Positions 44,246-53,875 of a DNA stretch of 64,000 bases are shown piece after piece. The position numbers and the translations under genes were made by a program. The notes under the pieces were generated by a model. That model was given only the letters and a program-made list of their open reading frames with translations, did no database searches and had not been told where the DNA came from. Numbering within the stretch: position 1 is the stretch's first letter; each line of letters opens with the position of its first letter. Origin of the DNA: Microvirga pakistanensis (lineage in GTDB: Bacteria; Pseudomonadota; Alphaproteobacteria; Rhizobiales; Beijerinckiaceae); contig NZ_SPJX01000184.1 in the NCBI RefSeq assembly GCF_004458765.1, positions 1-64,000 of the forward strand, written 5' to 3'.

Positions 44246-45306
44246 TTGGACCTCGTAAGGATGTAGAAGAGGATTTGGGCAACGGCCTTGTAGAAATCCG
44301 GAGGAATCATCCGATCCACTTCAACATGATCGTACATGGATCTTGCCAGAGGCTTGTCTTCGATCACGGGAATGCCATGCTTTTCTGCGGTTTCCCTGAT
44401 TTTCAGGGCAATGAGATCCTTGCCCTTTGCGACGACGATGGGTGCGCTCGCCTCGCTCCGCTCATAACGAAGCGCAATTGCATAATGGGTCGGATTTGCG
44501 ATGACAAATGTGGCCTTGGGTACAGCTGCAAGCATCCTTTTGCGAGCACGGTCTTGCGCCAATGAACGCATGCGCGCCTTCACCATCGGATCGCCTTCGA
44601 GCTGTTTGTACTCCTCCTTGACCTCCTGCGGTGTCATCTTCAGATCGGTGCGCCATTTGAAACGGGCCCAGACCAAGTCAGCGGCAACAAGGACGATCGT
44701 TGCAATGGCAATGGCCGAAACGAGCCGCATCGCCATGCTCAGCATTAGCTCCGGAATAAGGGTCGGGTCACTGAACATGGCATTGAAGACCTTGTGTTGC
44801 TCCGATCTAAGGAGCAGTATGGACACAATCGTAACGGTTCCGAACTTGAACAAAGCCTTGGCAAATTCCACGAGGCCCGCGCGACTGAAGATGCGATTCC
44901 AGCCGCTGACAGGCGAGACCCTGTTCCATTGAGGCCTTATCCGCTCCGACACGAGTGACGGCATGTTCTGCAGGATCGAAGCCGCGAGACTGCAGCCGGC
45001 CAGGATCGCAATGATCGGGACCAGAAACGTGCCCACTTCAAGGGATAGAGCTTGAAACAAAGCTGCAGCATCTGAGCCCGAGTTTAATCGAAAGTCCTGA
45101 GGGCGGTCGATAAAGAGCGACAATCGCTCCGTCATAAACTTGGCGCTGCTAGGCGCCACAAACGTCAATACCAGAAGAATACCAAGAATTGATGCAAAGA
45201 CCGGCGCTTCTCTCGAGAAGGGGATGTTTCCCTTCTCGAGCGCATCGCGGACCTTCTTGTCTGACGGTGCTTCTGTTTTGCTCTCTTTGTCTTCAGAATC
45301 TGACAT
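44242..45306 (-). CDS. flhB: Flagellar export apparatus protein FlhB
   Basis: 354 residues: N-terminal ESKTEAPSDKKVRDALEKGN, four membrane helices and the cytoplasmic NPTH autocleavage site (VIANPTHYAIALRYE). FlhB switches the export machine from rod/hook to filament substrates with FliK. It follows fliG by 16 bases in the - strand operon. Confidence 0.96.
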   Translation of the reverse strand: MSDSEDKESKTEAPSDKKVRDALEKGNIPFSREAPVFASILGILLVLTFVAPSSAKFMTERLSLFIDRPQDFRLNSGSDAAALFQALSLEVGTFLVPIIAILAGCSLAASILQNMPSLVSERIRPQWNRVSPVSGWNRIFSRAGLVEFAKALFKFGTVTIVSILLLRSEQHKVFNAMFSDPTLIPELMLSMAMRLVSAIAIATIVLVAADLVWARFKWRTDLKMTPQEVKEEYKQLEGDPMVKARMRSLAQDRARKRMLAAVPKATFVIANPTHYAIALRYERSEASAPIVVAKGKDLIALKIRETAEKHGIPVIEDKPLARSMYDHVEVDRMIPPDFYKAVAQILFYILTRSK

Positions 45307-45322
45307 TGATTGCTATTGACGC

Positions 45323-46351
45323 TTAAACAAAGGACTCGTCGTCTGTCTCGGAGTTGATGACGATCTCGCCTCTGCCGGCCATATCCAGGGCAAGGTCCGT
45401 GATAGACCTGCGTGCCTCGGTAATATCCCGATGAGGTGACGGCTCCTTGCTGCTCAACTCGTGCTCGATCATGCGCCGGACACGCGATGAGAGAGCGCTC
45501 AGAACCACCTTGCGGAAGTCCTCGTTGGTGCCCTTGAGCGCCAGAACCACACGATCCGGAGGAACCTGGTCGAACAATGTTGTGCGGTCCCTCGGAGCCA
45601 ACTTCACGATATCGTCGAACGTGAAGAGAAGCCCCCTGAGAATTTCTGCGGATTTCGGACGAACGGTCGAAAGGCTCGCGAGAACATCCTCCATGTGCTC
45701 ACGTTCCATCTTGTTGATGATATCGGCAATCTTGGCGTGAGTGTCCGATCCGGCATTCTTCGAGAAGTTCGCCATGAAGTCTTCGTGAAGCGTCTTCTCG
45801 ATATTTTTCATGGTTTCATCGACGATCGGCTTCATGCTCAGCATGCGCCGCATCAGGTTGTTGCGCAGTGGCTGAGGAAGCTGCGCCATCACCTTTGCCG
45901 CACATGATGGCTTGACCTTGGTCAGAATTAGGGCCGCCGTCTGAGGATGCTCCTTGAGGAGGTAAGACGCGATTGCGCTTTCCGAGACCGTCGAAATGCG
46001 CTCCCAGATGCTCCTGTTTGCACTTCCGGCGACATCGCTGAGAATATCGGCGATCTGCTCCGGGGATAGAATCCCCGATAGAAGTTTCTCGATCTGGGAC
46101 ACGCTGCCGACGACGTCTGCCCCGCTGGAGAAGATCGACGCGAACTCGTCAACGAGCATCTCGATTTGTGACGGCGTAACAGGGCCGAGCTGTGCCGCTG
46201 ACTTCGTGACGAGGCGGATCTCATCCTCACTGAAGTGCTTCAGGATCCGGTTCGCGGCAGGCTTCCCCATGGCGAGGAGGAGCGTCGCAACGCGTTCCGG
46301 TCCCTTCATGGGCTTGGCGCCGTTCGTCTTGGCGGGGAAACTCGCAACCAT
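45323..46351 (-). CDS. fliG: Flagellar motor switch protein FliG
   Basis: 342 residues. N-terminal PERVATLLLAMGKPAANRIL (FliF binding), the middle EHPQTAALILTKVKPSCAAKVM and the C-terminal domain with the charged torque helix. FliG meets the stators and drives rotation. It follows fliN closely. Confidence 0.95.
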   Translation of the reverse strand: MVASFPAKTNGAKPMKGPERVATLLLAMGKPAANRILKHFSEDEIRLVTKSAAQLGPVTPSQIEMLVDEFASIFSSGADVVGSVSQIEKLLSGILSPEQIADILSDVAGSANRSIWERISTVSESAIASYLLKEHPQTAALILTKVKPSCAAKVMAQLPQPLRNNLMRRMLSMKPIVDETMKNIEKTLHEDFMANFSKNAGSDTHAKIADIINKMEREHMEDVLASLSTVRPKSAEILRGLLFTFDDIVKLAPRDRTTLFDQVPPDRVVLALKGTNEDFRKVVLSALSSRVRRMIEHELSSKEPSPHRDITEARRSITDLALDMAGRGEIVINSETDDESFV

Positions 46352-46364
46352 GACAGCAACCGCT

Positions 46365-46742
46365 TCAGCCAGCCAGATCGCTGGTCGGTGGTCCGACGAT
46401 CTCGGTCAAGGAGATGCCGAACCGGGAATTGTCATCCTCGACGACGACAACCTCACCGCGTGCGATCACGCGGCCATTGACCACCACATCGACCGGTTCG
46501 CCCACCCGATGATCCAGGGGAACGATCGCGCCGCGTCCGAGCTTCATGAGGTTCGAGACAGGCATGGTCGCCGACCCCAAGACGACTTGAATCGTCACAG
46601 GAATTCGCAGGATAGAATCGAGGTTCCGACCGCTGTCCATCCTGTCGTCCCGCGAAGCCGAGCCGCCGAGGCTCCTCCCGAGTTCCCCGTCTTGCTGCCA
46701 AGCAGCCTTGTCCTGAAAATTGTTCTCGAATGGATTGGACAT
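46365..46742 (-). CDS. fliN: Flagellar motor switch protein FliN
   Basis: 125 residues with a variable N-terminus and the SpoA domain (ILRIPVTIQVVLGSATMPVSNLMKL, DVVVNGRVIARGEVVVVE). It forms the base of the C ring and binds CheY-P. The gene lies 11 bases after the small membrane protein gene. Confidence 0.94.
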   Translation of the reverse strand: MSNPFENNFQDKAAWQQDGELGRSLGGSASRDDRMDSGRNLDSILRIPVTIQVVLGSATMPVSNLMKLGRGAIVPLDHRVGEPVDVVVNGRVIARGEVVVVEDDNSRFGISLTEIVGPPTSDLAG

Positions 46743-46753
46743 GCTACAAATCC

Positions 46754-47068
46754 TTACACGCTGGAGCTACGAGAATTAGCTTGAGCTAAATGTCGAGCCG
46801 ATTGAGTCAGTGCTTCGAGCTTCTTGGCAACCTCTTGAGCCTCTTCGATACGAGCGCCAAGCAGGGCAACGGTCTCCCGACCCTCGGCACCGAAACTGGC
46901 GACAGCCTTTTGGGCTCCGATGAGTGCTTCTCCGGTTTGATCGAAGATCCGTTGATAGTCTGCGTGGTATCGGTCCAGACGCTTGAGCTTCCGGTACATC
47001 AGAGCCACCATCGCGCTGGTGACGACGAGAGCAATGAAAAGAATGCTGTTAGCGAGCGAAGACGTCAT
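46754..47068 (-). CDS. Small membrane-anchored coiled-coil protein between fliM and fliN
   Basis: 104 residues. One N-terminal membrane helix (about 6-24, SILFIALVVTSAMVALMY), a basic stretch (RKLKRL) that keeps the rest cytoplasmic, then a long amphipathic helix (about 35-95). It overlaps the end of fliM by 20 bases and sits between two C-ring genes. It recalls an uncharacterised alphaproteobacterial flagellar family (DUF6468, from memory). Function unknown; an inner-membrane partner of the C ring or export gate is inference. Confidence 0.75.
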   Translation of the reverse strand: MTSSLANSILFIALVVTSAMVALMYRKLKRLDRYHADYQRIFDQTGEALIGAQKAVASFGAEGRETVALLGARIEEAQEVAKKLEALTQSARHLAQANSRSSSV

Positions 47069-47981
47069 CGAGAAACTCCTTCTCTTGGTCGATCAGCTCA
47101 TCGATTTTGAGGACGTATGATCCGTCTGCCTGCCCCATGTGGCACCAGAACAGACCTTGCTGGTTTCCTTCCAGCTTGACGCGGCTCTTGGGCGTAGCCT
47201 GGAGCTCGATAACTTGCCCAACTTTCAGGTCTGCAATCTCCCCGAGGGAGAGGAAGCGCTCCTCGAGGACGGCAGTCAGAGTGATCTCCGTCTTGCTCAC
47301 CTCGTTGGCCATCTGCTTCATCCAACGCGGGTCGCGGCTCGTCGACTCGCCAGAAACGACGCGTGAGAGAACCTTCCGCATCGGATTCAGGGCTGATTGC
47401 GGGATGATGACGAACATCTCTCCGCCGCGGTTCAGGGCTTGGAGGAGGAACTTGGCCGCCACCGCCTGATTGTTCCTACGGCCGATCACGGCAAAGTCCA
47501 TTCGGGTCTCGAGGCGCTCGAGTTTGAACTTCGTGTTGGACACGAGAGAAAAGGATGCCTGGAGGGATTTGGCAACTTGCTCGAACAGGACTTGCGCCAT
47601 ACGCAACTCAATGTTGGAGAACCCGCGAGCCTCCTCGACTGGAGGTTCGGAGCCGTCCGACCCGAAAAGTACCTCCACCATTGTATAGACGAAGTCCCGG
47701 TCGAACCCGATCAGGATGTGACTGTCCCAGTCGGGGGCATGAAAGATGGCGGCCACTGCATTGGCTTCATAGATTTCCAGAATCTCGCTGATCCGACCGC
47801 TCTCGATGCCGCTGAGAGAGTAGTACATCGGGGATGCCGCCATGTGACGGAGATGCTCTGCGCAACTTGTCGACATGCGATCGAAGATTACATGAAGCAT
47901 CGGCAACCGGTCGACAGAAAGACCTGCCGAATCCAGGAGCATGTCGCGGAAGTCACTGGCGCTCTGAGTGCCGCTTGTCAT
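47049..47981 (-). CDS. fliM: Flagellar motor switch protein FliM
   Basis: 310 residues. The CheC-like middle domain (LSGIESGRISEILEI, GFDRDFVYTMVEVLFGSDG) and C-terminal SpoA domain (LSLGEIADLKVGQVIELQ) define FliM. The N-terminal CheY-binding peptide of E. coli type (LSQxEIDALL) is not obvious, as in other rhizobial FliMs. It overlaps motA by four bases. Confidence 0.93.
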   Translation of the reverse strand: MTSGTQSASDFRDMLLDSAGLSVDRLPMLHVIFDRMSTSCAEHLRHMAASPMYYSLSGIESGRISEILEIYEANAVAAIFHAPDWDSHILIGFDRDFVYTMVEVLFGSDGSEPPVEEARGFSNIELRMAQVLFEQVAKSLQASFSLVSNTKFKLERLETRMDFAVIGRRNNQAVAAKFLLQALNRGGEMFVIIPQSALNPMRKVLSRVVSGESTSRDPRWMKQMANEVSKTEITLTAVLEERFLSLGEIADLKVGQVIELQATPKSRVKLEGNQQGLFWCHMGQADGSYVLKIDELIDQEKEFLDDVFAR

Positions 47982-48859
47982 GCTGCCTCCTTCAGGTCCT
48001 CGGTGCGACCTCCCATTGTCGTCGCGGATTCGACTTCATCGATGGTCGGCCGATACTCGACAGAGATCCCCTTGCGGCCATGCTCGATAGCGATTTGTGG
48101 AAGGGCGCCGTTCATGTAGGCAATGAGCGCCTGTTTGACGATGACATAGACACGGGTTTGCTTCTCACGGGTTGCCTTCACTTTGTTCGCAAGCGGAGAC
48201 AGGAATGCATATGAGATGAAGATGCCCGCGAAAGTTCCGACGAGAGCGGATGCAATGAGACCGCCGAGGATCGCTGGGGACTGATCGATTGCCCCTAGAG
48301 CCTTAACGATGCCCAGTACCGCCGCGACAATGCCGAGAGCCGGCAGCGCTTCTGCCACAGTATAGATGGAGTAATAAGGTTTCGTGCGGTCGCGCTTGAG
48401 AGTGGCGATCTCCTCTTCCATGAGCGCCTCAATTTCGTGCGGGCGTGCGTTCCCGATGATGATGAGGCGAGCATAGTCGCAAATGAAGAGCGTCAGATCC
48501 CTATCTTTAAGGACACTCGGGAATGTCTTGAAAATCTCGGACTCTTCAGGTGTATCGATATGCGCTTCAACCTCGTTCCGCGGCTTGTTCTTCAACTCCC
48601 GCAGCAGAGCATAAAGGAGGCCGAGAATTGCCAAGTACTGATCCCGCTTTGGCACCGTCCCTTTGATGGCCTCAAGGGAAGCGCGCCCCGTGTCCTTCAA
48701 GAGAGACATGGGGTTTGCAATGATGAACGTTCCGATCGCAATGCCGCAGATGATTACGTACTCCCACGGCTGCCAAATGACGGAGATATGCCCGCCCATG
48801 GCCACATAGCCGCTGACAAGCGACCCGATGGCAACAACCAATCCGATGATGACGCCCAA
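47978..48859 (-). CDS. motA: Stator protein MotA
   Basis: 293 residues with four membrane helices. N-terminal GVIIGLVVAIGSLVSGYVAMGG, the cytoplasmic loop with charged residues for FliG contact, and the proton-channel helices VAEALPALGIVAAVLGIVKAL and ASALVGTFAGIFISY. It pairs with MotB, which is encoded 8 kb away on the other strand. First gene of the leftward unit motA-fliM-small protein-fliN-fliG-flhB-unknown-Inh lipoprotein. Confidence 0.96.
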   Translation of the reverse strand: MGVIIGLVVAIGSLVSGYVAMGGHISVIWQPWEYVIICGIAIGTFIIANPMSLLKDTGRASLEAIKGTVPKRDQYLAILGLLYALLRELKNKPRNEVEAHIDTPEESEIFKTFPSVLKDRDLTLFICDYARLIIIGNARPHEIEALMEEEIATLKRDRTKPYYSIYTVAEALPALGIVAAVLGIVKALGAIDQSPAILGGLIASALVGTFAGIFISYAFLSPLANKVKATREKQTRVYVIVKQALIAYMNGALPQIAIEHGRKGISVEYRPTIDEVESATTMGGRTEDLKEAA

Positions 48860-49061
48860 CCTTCTAGTCCTTGCGAAAGCTCTGGTACTTCCGAATTCCT
48901 AATCCTGGAGGCTTGCGCGAAGCTGGATCGGGGCCGGCAAGCCTCATGCAAGGCTCCCTTGTTACCTCTGGAACCGAGGTCGCCGGCCACTCGGCCTAGC
49001 GTGCCAGAATATTCACTTAGACAGGGCGTGGCTGTTGTTACATGTCCTGCGGGAGCGTTCA
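48860..49061. promoter_or_regulatory. Divergent promoter region motA/flgF
   Basis: 202 bases that must carry the promoters for the leftward motA operon and the rightward flgF-fliI pair. A GGAGGCTTGC/GCAAGCCTC-like imperfect inverted arrangement lies around 48907-48945. No consensus element is certain by eye. Confidence 0.4.
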
Positions 49062-49787
49062 ATGCAGTCCGCCCTCTATGTATCGCTATCGGCTCAGGTT
49101 GCGATGGAGAAGCGTCTCACGACTGTCGCCCATAACATCGCGAACATGACGACCGGTGGCTTTCGAGCCGACGAGATCAAGTTCGAGGAGCTTCTCTCCC
49201 GTGCCGGCAAGAATGATGTGTCGTTCGCATCTTCGGGGCACAATTTCATCTCGCGTCAGGCTGGTCCTTTGAACAAGACGGACAACCCCCTCGATGTTGC
49301 AATTCAGGGGGATGGCTGGTTTGCATACAATGGCCCGAGCGGTCCGGTTTATACCCGTGACGGCCGATTCAACATGAATGAGAACGGGGATCTCCTCACA
49401 GTCGATGGACATGCCGTTCTCGATGCCGGCGGCACCCCCATTGCGCTCGATCCCAATGCCGGTCCGCCGACTATCAGCCGCGATGGAACGATCACACAGG
49501 GAGGCAATCAGGTTGGAATCATCGGCCTTTTCCACCTGAGCAGCAACAGCCGCCTGACCCGTTACGGCAACTCAGGCGTCATCTCCAGCATACCGGGCGA
49601 AGCGGTCCAGGACTTCACGTCGAATGGCATTCAGCAGGGCCACAGTGAGGGATCGAACGTCAACCCGATTCTCGAGATGACGAAGATGATCGCGCTGCAG
49701 AGAAACTTCGATAGTGCCGCGACAACGATCCAGGAAAGCGAATCCACTTTCATGGACGCGATCCGGACACTGGGCCCTAGCAGCTGA
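49062..49787 (+). CDS. flgF: Flagellar proximal rod protein FlgF
   Basis: 241 residues. It begins MQSALYVSLSAQVAMEKRL and contains HNIANMTTGGFRADEIKFEE and the C-terminal EMTKMIALQRNFDSAATTI. GGGAG precedes ATG 49062. The product is a rod subunit related to FlgG. Confidence 0.94.
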   Translation: MQSALYVSLSAQVAMEKRLTTVAHNIANMTTGGFRADEIKFEELLSRAGKNDVSFASSGHNFISRQAGPLNKTDNPLDVAIQGDGWFAYNGPSGPVYTRDGRFNMNENGDLLTVDGHAVLDAGGTPIALDPNAGPPTISRDGTITQGGNQVGIIGLFHLSSNSRLTRYGNSGVISSIPGEAVQDFTSNGIQQGHSEGSNVNPILEMTKMIALQRNFDSAATTIQESESTFMDAIRTLGPSS

Positions 49788-51118
49788 TGAGCGGCATGAA
49801 CGCTCTCACCGAGCTTGAGAACCTGGTTCTTACCGGAAACGCAGGCCGCCAACTGGTCAGGATCAGCGGCACGATCCGCGAGGTGACCCCAAGCTATTAC
49901 CGTGTGGCGGGCTTGTCTCAGTTCGTGAAGCTGGGCGACCAGGTTGGTTTCGAGACAAATGAAAAGGTTCATATTGGTGAAGTCGTCCGCATCGATTCCG
50001 AAGGATTGACGATCAAGCCATTTGACGGGCGTATCGGGGCAAAAATCGGTACACCCGTTTTCATGGTGCCCAGCAATGGACTGTGCCCTGATCGGAGCTG
50101 GAAGGGACGGGTCATCAACGCACTCGGCGAGCCCCTCGACGGATTGGGGCCTCTGGTGCCCGGACCAAAAGCCGTGCATCACGATGCGGAGCCACCCTCC
50201 GCCATGACTCGCGCAAGGGTTCAAGAACCGCTTCGAACAGGCGTGAAAGCCATCGATCTTTTCACCCCCATCTGCCAGGGGCAGCGCATCGGGATCTTTG
50301 CCGGATCGGGTGTGGGAAAATCCACTCTTCTGACGATGCTGGCGAAATGCGACGGCTTCGACACAATCGTCGTCGCTCTGGTAGGGGAGCGCGGTCGCGA
50401 AGTGCGAGAGTTCCTGGAAGGACCCATCGAAGCCAGCTTGCACAAGGCTGTCATGGTGGTTTCAACGGGTGACGAAAGCCCCATGATGCGCCGTCAGGCG
50501 CCCAGAATCGCAGTCTCGATCGCAGAGTATTTCAGGGATTGTGGCGACTCGGTCCTCCTGATCATCGATTCCGTTACCCGGTACGCACATGCCGCGCGCG
50601 ATGTAGCGCTGGCTGCCGGAGAACCTGCCGTCGCGCGGGGATACACGCCCAGCGTCTTCAGCGATTTGCCCCGTCTTCTGGAACGTGCCGGACCAGGAGA
50701 GGAAGGAAAAGGATCGATCACCGGGATTTTCTCCGTCCTTATCGACGGAGACGACCATAATGATCCTGTGGCCGATAACATTCGTGGAACACTCGACGGC
50801 CACATTGTTCTCGATCGATCGATCGCCGATCAGGGCCGATATCCAGCCATCAACGTTCTTGGCTCGATTTCCCGTCTGGCCGATCATGTCTGGACGCGAG
50901 AGCAGAAGGAGCTTGTGCGGCGCCTACGGAGCATGATCGCACGCTACGAGGACACGCGCGACTTGCGCATGATGGGCGGATATCAGTCCGGCGTCGATCA
51001 AGACCTCGATCAGGCAGTCGTACTTGTTCCCAGGATCTACGATGCCCTCAGACAAGACCCATCTTCTCCCATGAGTCGGGACGCCTTCACGGATCTTGCC
51101 CAGGCGCTCAAGCAGTAA
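49787..51118 (+). CDS. fliI: Flagellar export ATPase FliI
   Basis: 443 residues. Walker A GSGVGKSTLL (about 171-180), Walker B VLLIIDSVTR, and the F1-beta-like core (GRYPAINVLGSISRLAD). It energises unfolding and delivery of export substrates with the FliH-like protein. The ATG shares a base with the flgF stop (TGATG). Confidence 0.96.
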   Translation: MSGMNALTELENLVLTGNAGRQLVRISGTIREVTPSYYRVAGLSQFVKLGDQVGFETNEKVHIGEVVRIDSEGLTIKPFDGRIGAKIGTPVFMVPSNGLCPDRSWKGRVINALGEPLDGLGPLVPGPKAVHHDAEPPSAMTRARVQEPLRTGVKAIDLFTPICQGQRIGIFAGSGVGKSTLLTMLAKCDGFDTIVVALVGERGREVREFLEGPIEASLHKAVMVVSTGDESPMMRRQAPRIAVSIAEYFRDCGDSVLLIIDSVTRYAHAARDVALAAGEPAVARGYTPSVFSDLPRLLERAGPGEEGKGSITGIFSVLIDGDDHNDPVADNIRGTLDGHIVLDRSIADQGRYPAINVLGSISRLADHVWTREQKELVRRLRSMIARYEDTRDLRMMGGYQSGVDQDLDQAVVLVPRIYDALRQDPSSPMSRDAFTDLAQALKQ

Positions 51119-51211
51119 GGTCCACGTGGATCCTCAAACCGACAGACCATCGCTCCAGCTTCACACAAGCATGAGTGTGTTACGCTTCAACCGAAATTGC
51201 AGGAGTCTCCT

Positions 51212-52399
51212 ATGAGCCTTTATGGTGTCCTTCGCAGCGGCGTTTCCGGCATGACGGCCCAGTCGAACAAGCTCGGTACAGTTGCCGAGAATATTCAGAA
51301 TTCAAGCACGAATGGATACAAGCGAGCGTCCACTGAGTTCTCCTCACTCATCTTGCCGTCGAGCGAAGGAACTTACAACTCAGGCTCCGTCACGAGCGCC
51401 GTCCGATATACGGTTTCGGATCAGGGTCCGATCAGCTACACGACGTCTGAAACTGATCTCGCGATCTCGGGAAATGGATTCTTCGTCGTATCCGATCCCA
51501 AGGGATCACCCTATCTGACCCGCGCCGGCAACTTCGTCGTCGATGGGAAATCGGGAAATCTTCTCAACGCGGCTGGTTTCACCCTGATGGGGTTCAGCCT
51601 TGCTGCCGGGGCGGAATCACCGTCCTTGAACAGCCTCGACGGCATGGTTCCTGTCAATCTATCGTCTTTCGGCATGCAAGCGTCCGCATCGACGAACGGC
51701 AGCTTCACGGGAAATCTGCCTTACGGCGCAGCAATCGGGCAGACCAAGGACTCCTCGCTCCAAGTGTATGACAATGTCGGCAATCCGGTAAAGATCAACA
51801 TCCACTTGACGAAGACCGGTGAGACAACCTGGACGATGACTGTCAGAGACGCTGGCGGCGGCCTTCTGGAGGGCGCTGAGGATCCCATGGTGCTGAATTT
51901 CGACGCCAACGGCAGCATCGCTCCTCCGACAGAGCTGAATTTCAAAGTTCCGAACGGGAAGGATTTCACGCTCGATATGAAGGGCATGACCCAGCTCGCG
52001 GGTGAGTACTCCCTTACCGGAGCGTCCAACGGCAATGCACCTTCGGCTGTCAAGAGCGCCGAATTCGCGGCCGACGGCACCGTTTACGCCGTCTACGAAG
52101 ACGGTTCGCGCATCGCGGCCTACAGGATTCCCCTGGCGACCGTGCCAAGTCCCGACAACCTCAACCCACGTGCCGGTAACGTCTATGAAGCGACGAATAT
52201 GTCCGGCGGCTATCAGGTCGGGTTTCCAGGATCTGTCGGCTTCGGCTCCGTAGCGTCGGGCGCGCTCGAAGGATCGAACGTGGATATCGGAACCGAGCTG
52301 ACTGCGATGATCGAAGCTCAGACCAGCTACACGGCGAATTCGAAGGTCTTCCAAACTGGATCCGAACTGCTCGACGTTCTCATGAACCTGAAGCGGTAA
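51212..52399 (+). CDS. flgE: Flagellar hook protein FlgE
   Basis: 395 residues: MSLYGVLRSGVSGMTAQSNK, NIQNSSTNGYKRAS, the hook core and the C-terminal EGSNVDIGTELTAMIEAQTSY. AGGAG lies seven bases before ATG 51212. It opens the unit flgE-flgK-flgL-flaF-flbT-flgD-fliQ. In Brucella FtcR binds upstream of flgE, so the 93-base gap 51119-51211 is a candidate target, although I cannot define the site. Confidence 0.95.
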   Translation: MSLYGVLRSGVSGMTAQSNKLGTVAENIQNSSTNGYKRASTEFSSLILPSSEGTYNSGSVTSAVRYTVSDQGPISYTTSETDLAISGNGFFVVSDPKGSPYLTRAGNFVVDGKSGNLLNAAGFTLMGFSLAAGAESPSLNSLDGMVPVNLSSFGMQASASTNGSFTGNLPYGAAIGQTKDSSLQVYDNVGNPVKINIHLTKTGETTWTMTVRDAGGGLLEGAEDPMVLNFDANGSIAPPTELNFKVPNGKDFTLDMKGMTQLAGEYSLTGASNGNAPSAVKSAEFAADGTVYAVYEDGSRIAAYRIPLATVPSPDNLNPRAGNVYEATNMSGGYQVGFPGSVGFGSVASGALEGSNVDIGTELTAMIEAQTSYTANSKVFQTGSELLDVLMNLKR

Positions 52400-52429
52400 C
52401 GGTCTCATTCGGTCTCAAGAGCTGTCACA

Positions 52430-53872
52430 ATGTCACTTTCGGTTGCCTATAATACGGCCCGGTCCTCGCTGCAGGCGTCCCAGTCGCAGATGGCGGTTGT
52501 TTCCCGCAACACTGCTGGAGCTTCCGACCCGGGATACTCGCGCAAGATCGGTGTTCTCGTCACCACGGGTGGAGCTGCCCGCGTCACGGTGGTACGGGCC
52601 AGCGACAGTGCTCTGTTGAACAAGATGCTGGAGACCACTTCGGACGCGGCAATGCAAAAGTCGCTGCTCGAAGGTCTGGAGAAACTGAGTCTGACCATCG
52701 GAGATCCCGAGCTGGACGAATCTCCTGCCGCGCGTGTCGGTGCCATGACCGATGCGCTCCGGCAATATGCGAACGCGCCGGATGACAATGTGCTGGCCCG
52801 TGGCTTCGTGAAGGCGGCAAATGACCTTGCGACCAGCCTCAATCAAGCAACGGCGTCCATCAATCTGGTTCGCCAGGAGACTCAGGTTCAGATCGGCGAT
52901 TCTGTTGCTCGAATCAACGAGATCCTGGCCAAGTTCAAAGTTGCCAATGACGAGGTCATGAGCGGCAGTGCTCTTGGCCGAGACGTGTCCGATGCTCTCG
53001 ATCAGAGGGACTACCTCATTGCCCAATTGTCCGAGGAAATCGGGCTGACCGTCGTCCCGCGGGCGGACAACGATGTCGCTCTTTATACGGACAGTGGCGT
53101 TCCGCTCTTCGATCGACTGCCGCGTGCCGTGGAGATCCGAAAGTCGGATGGAGCGATTCTCATCGACGATGTGCCGGTCACCGGAAGTGCATCGCCGATG
53201 CCCCTGAACTCCGGCAGTCTCGTTGGCCTCGTCAAGATCCGGGATGAGGTCGCGGTCGGATATCAGCGCCAGCTTGACGAACTCGCCCGCGGTCTGATCG
53301 ACGCTTTCAAGGAGACCGACCGGAGCGGGGGTGGCGCTGCTGACAAGGCAGGTGTCTTTACCTATGTCGGAGGACCAGACCTGCTCGCGTCGGGGACGCC
53401 GACGCTGACGGGCTTTGCGAGTCTGCTCAGAGTCAACGACGCCATCGACCCGACGAAGAGCCCCACTGGAGCGTATGAGAAGATCCGAGACGGCGGAATC
53501 AATGGAGGTGACTACGCCTCCGGCGACGGAACGGCATCATTCTCGACGCGTCTGTATGAGCTGACCGCTGCTCTGCAGGAGGATAGAAACTGGGATTCGA
53601 GCCTTGGCCTAGGCAACAAGATGACGCTGCAGGATTTCGCATCATCCTCAGCGGGATGGGTCGAGGCCAAGCGGCAGGATGCGTCTCAGCAGGTCGCCTA
53701 TCGGGAAACGTTGCTCGCCCAAGCGTCCGAGGCACTCTCGAATGCGACTGACGTCAATATGGACGACGAAACGGCGCTGATGCTCCAGCTGGAGAAGTCC
53801 TACTCGGCGTCTGCGAAGCTGATCTCCGTCATCAATCAGATGCTTCAGACGCTTTTGAGCGCGGTGGGCTAA
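52430..53872 (+). CDS. flgK: Hook-filament junction protein FlgK
   Basis: 480 residues. N-terminal SLSVAYNTARSSLQASQSQM and NTAGASDPGYSRK, C-terminal MDDETALMLQLEKSYSASAKLI. It is the first junction (hook-associated) protein. The length is typical for alphaproteobacteria, which lack the large central insert. Confidence 0.94.
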   Translation: MSLSVAYNTARSSLQASQSQMAVVSRNTAGASDPGYSRKIGVLVTTGGAARVTVVRASDSALLNKMLETTSDAAMQKSLLEGLEKLSLTIGDPELDESPAARVGAMTDALRQYANAPDDNVLARGFVKAANDLATSLNQATASINLVRQETQVQIGDSVARINEILAKFKVANDEVMSGSALGRDVSDALDQRDYLIAQLSEEIGLTVVPRADNDVALYTDSGVPLFDRLPRAVEIRKSDGAILIDDVPVTGSASPMPLNSGSLVGLVKIRDEVAVGYQRQLDELARGLIDAFKETDRSGGGAADKAGVFTYVGGPDLLASGTPTLTGFASLLRVNDAIDPTKSPTGAYEKIRDGGINGGDYASGDGTASFSTRLYELTAALQEDRNWDSSLGLGNKMTLQDFASSSAGWVEAKRQDASQQVAYRETLLAQASEALSNATDVNMDDETALMLQLEKSYSASAKLISVINQMLQTLLSAVG

Positions 53873-53875
53873 GAC

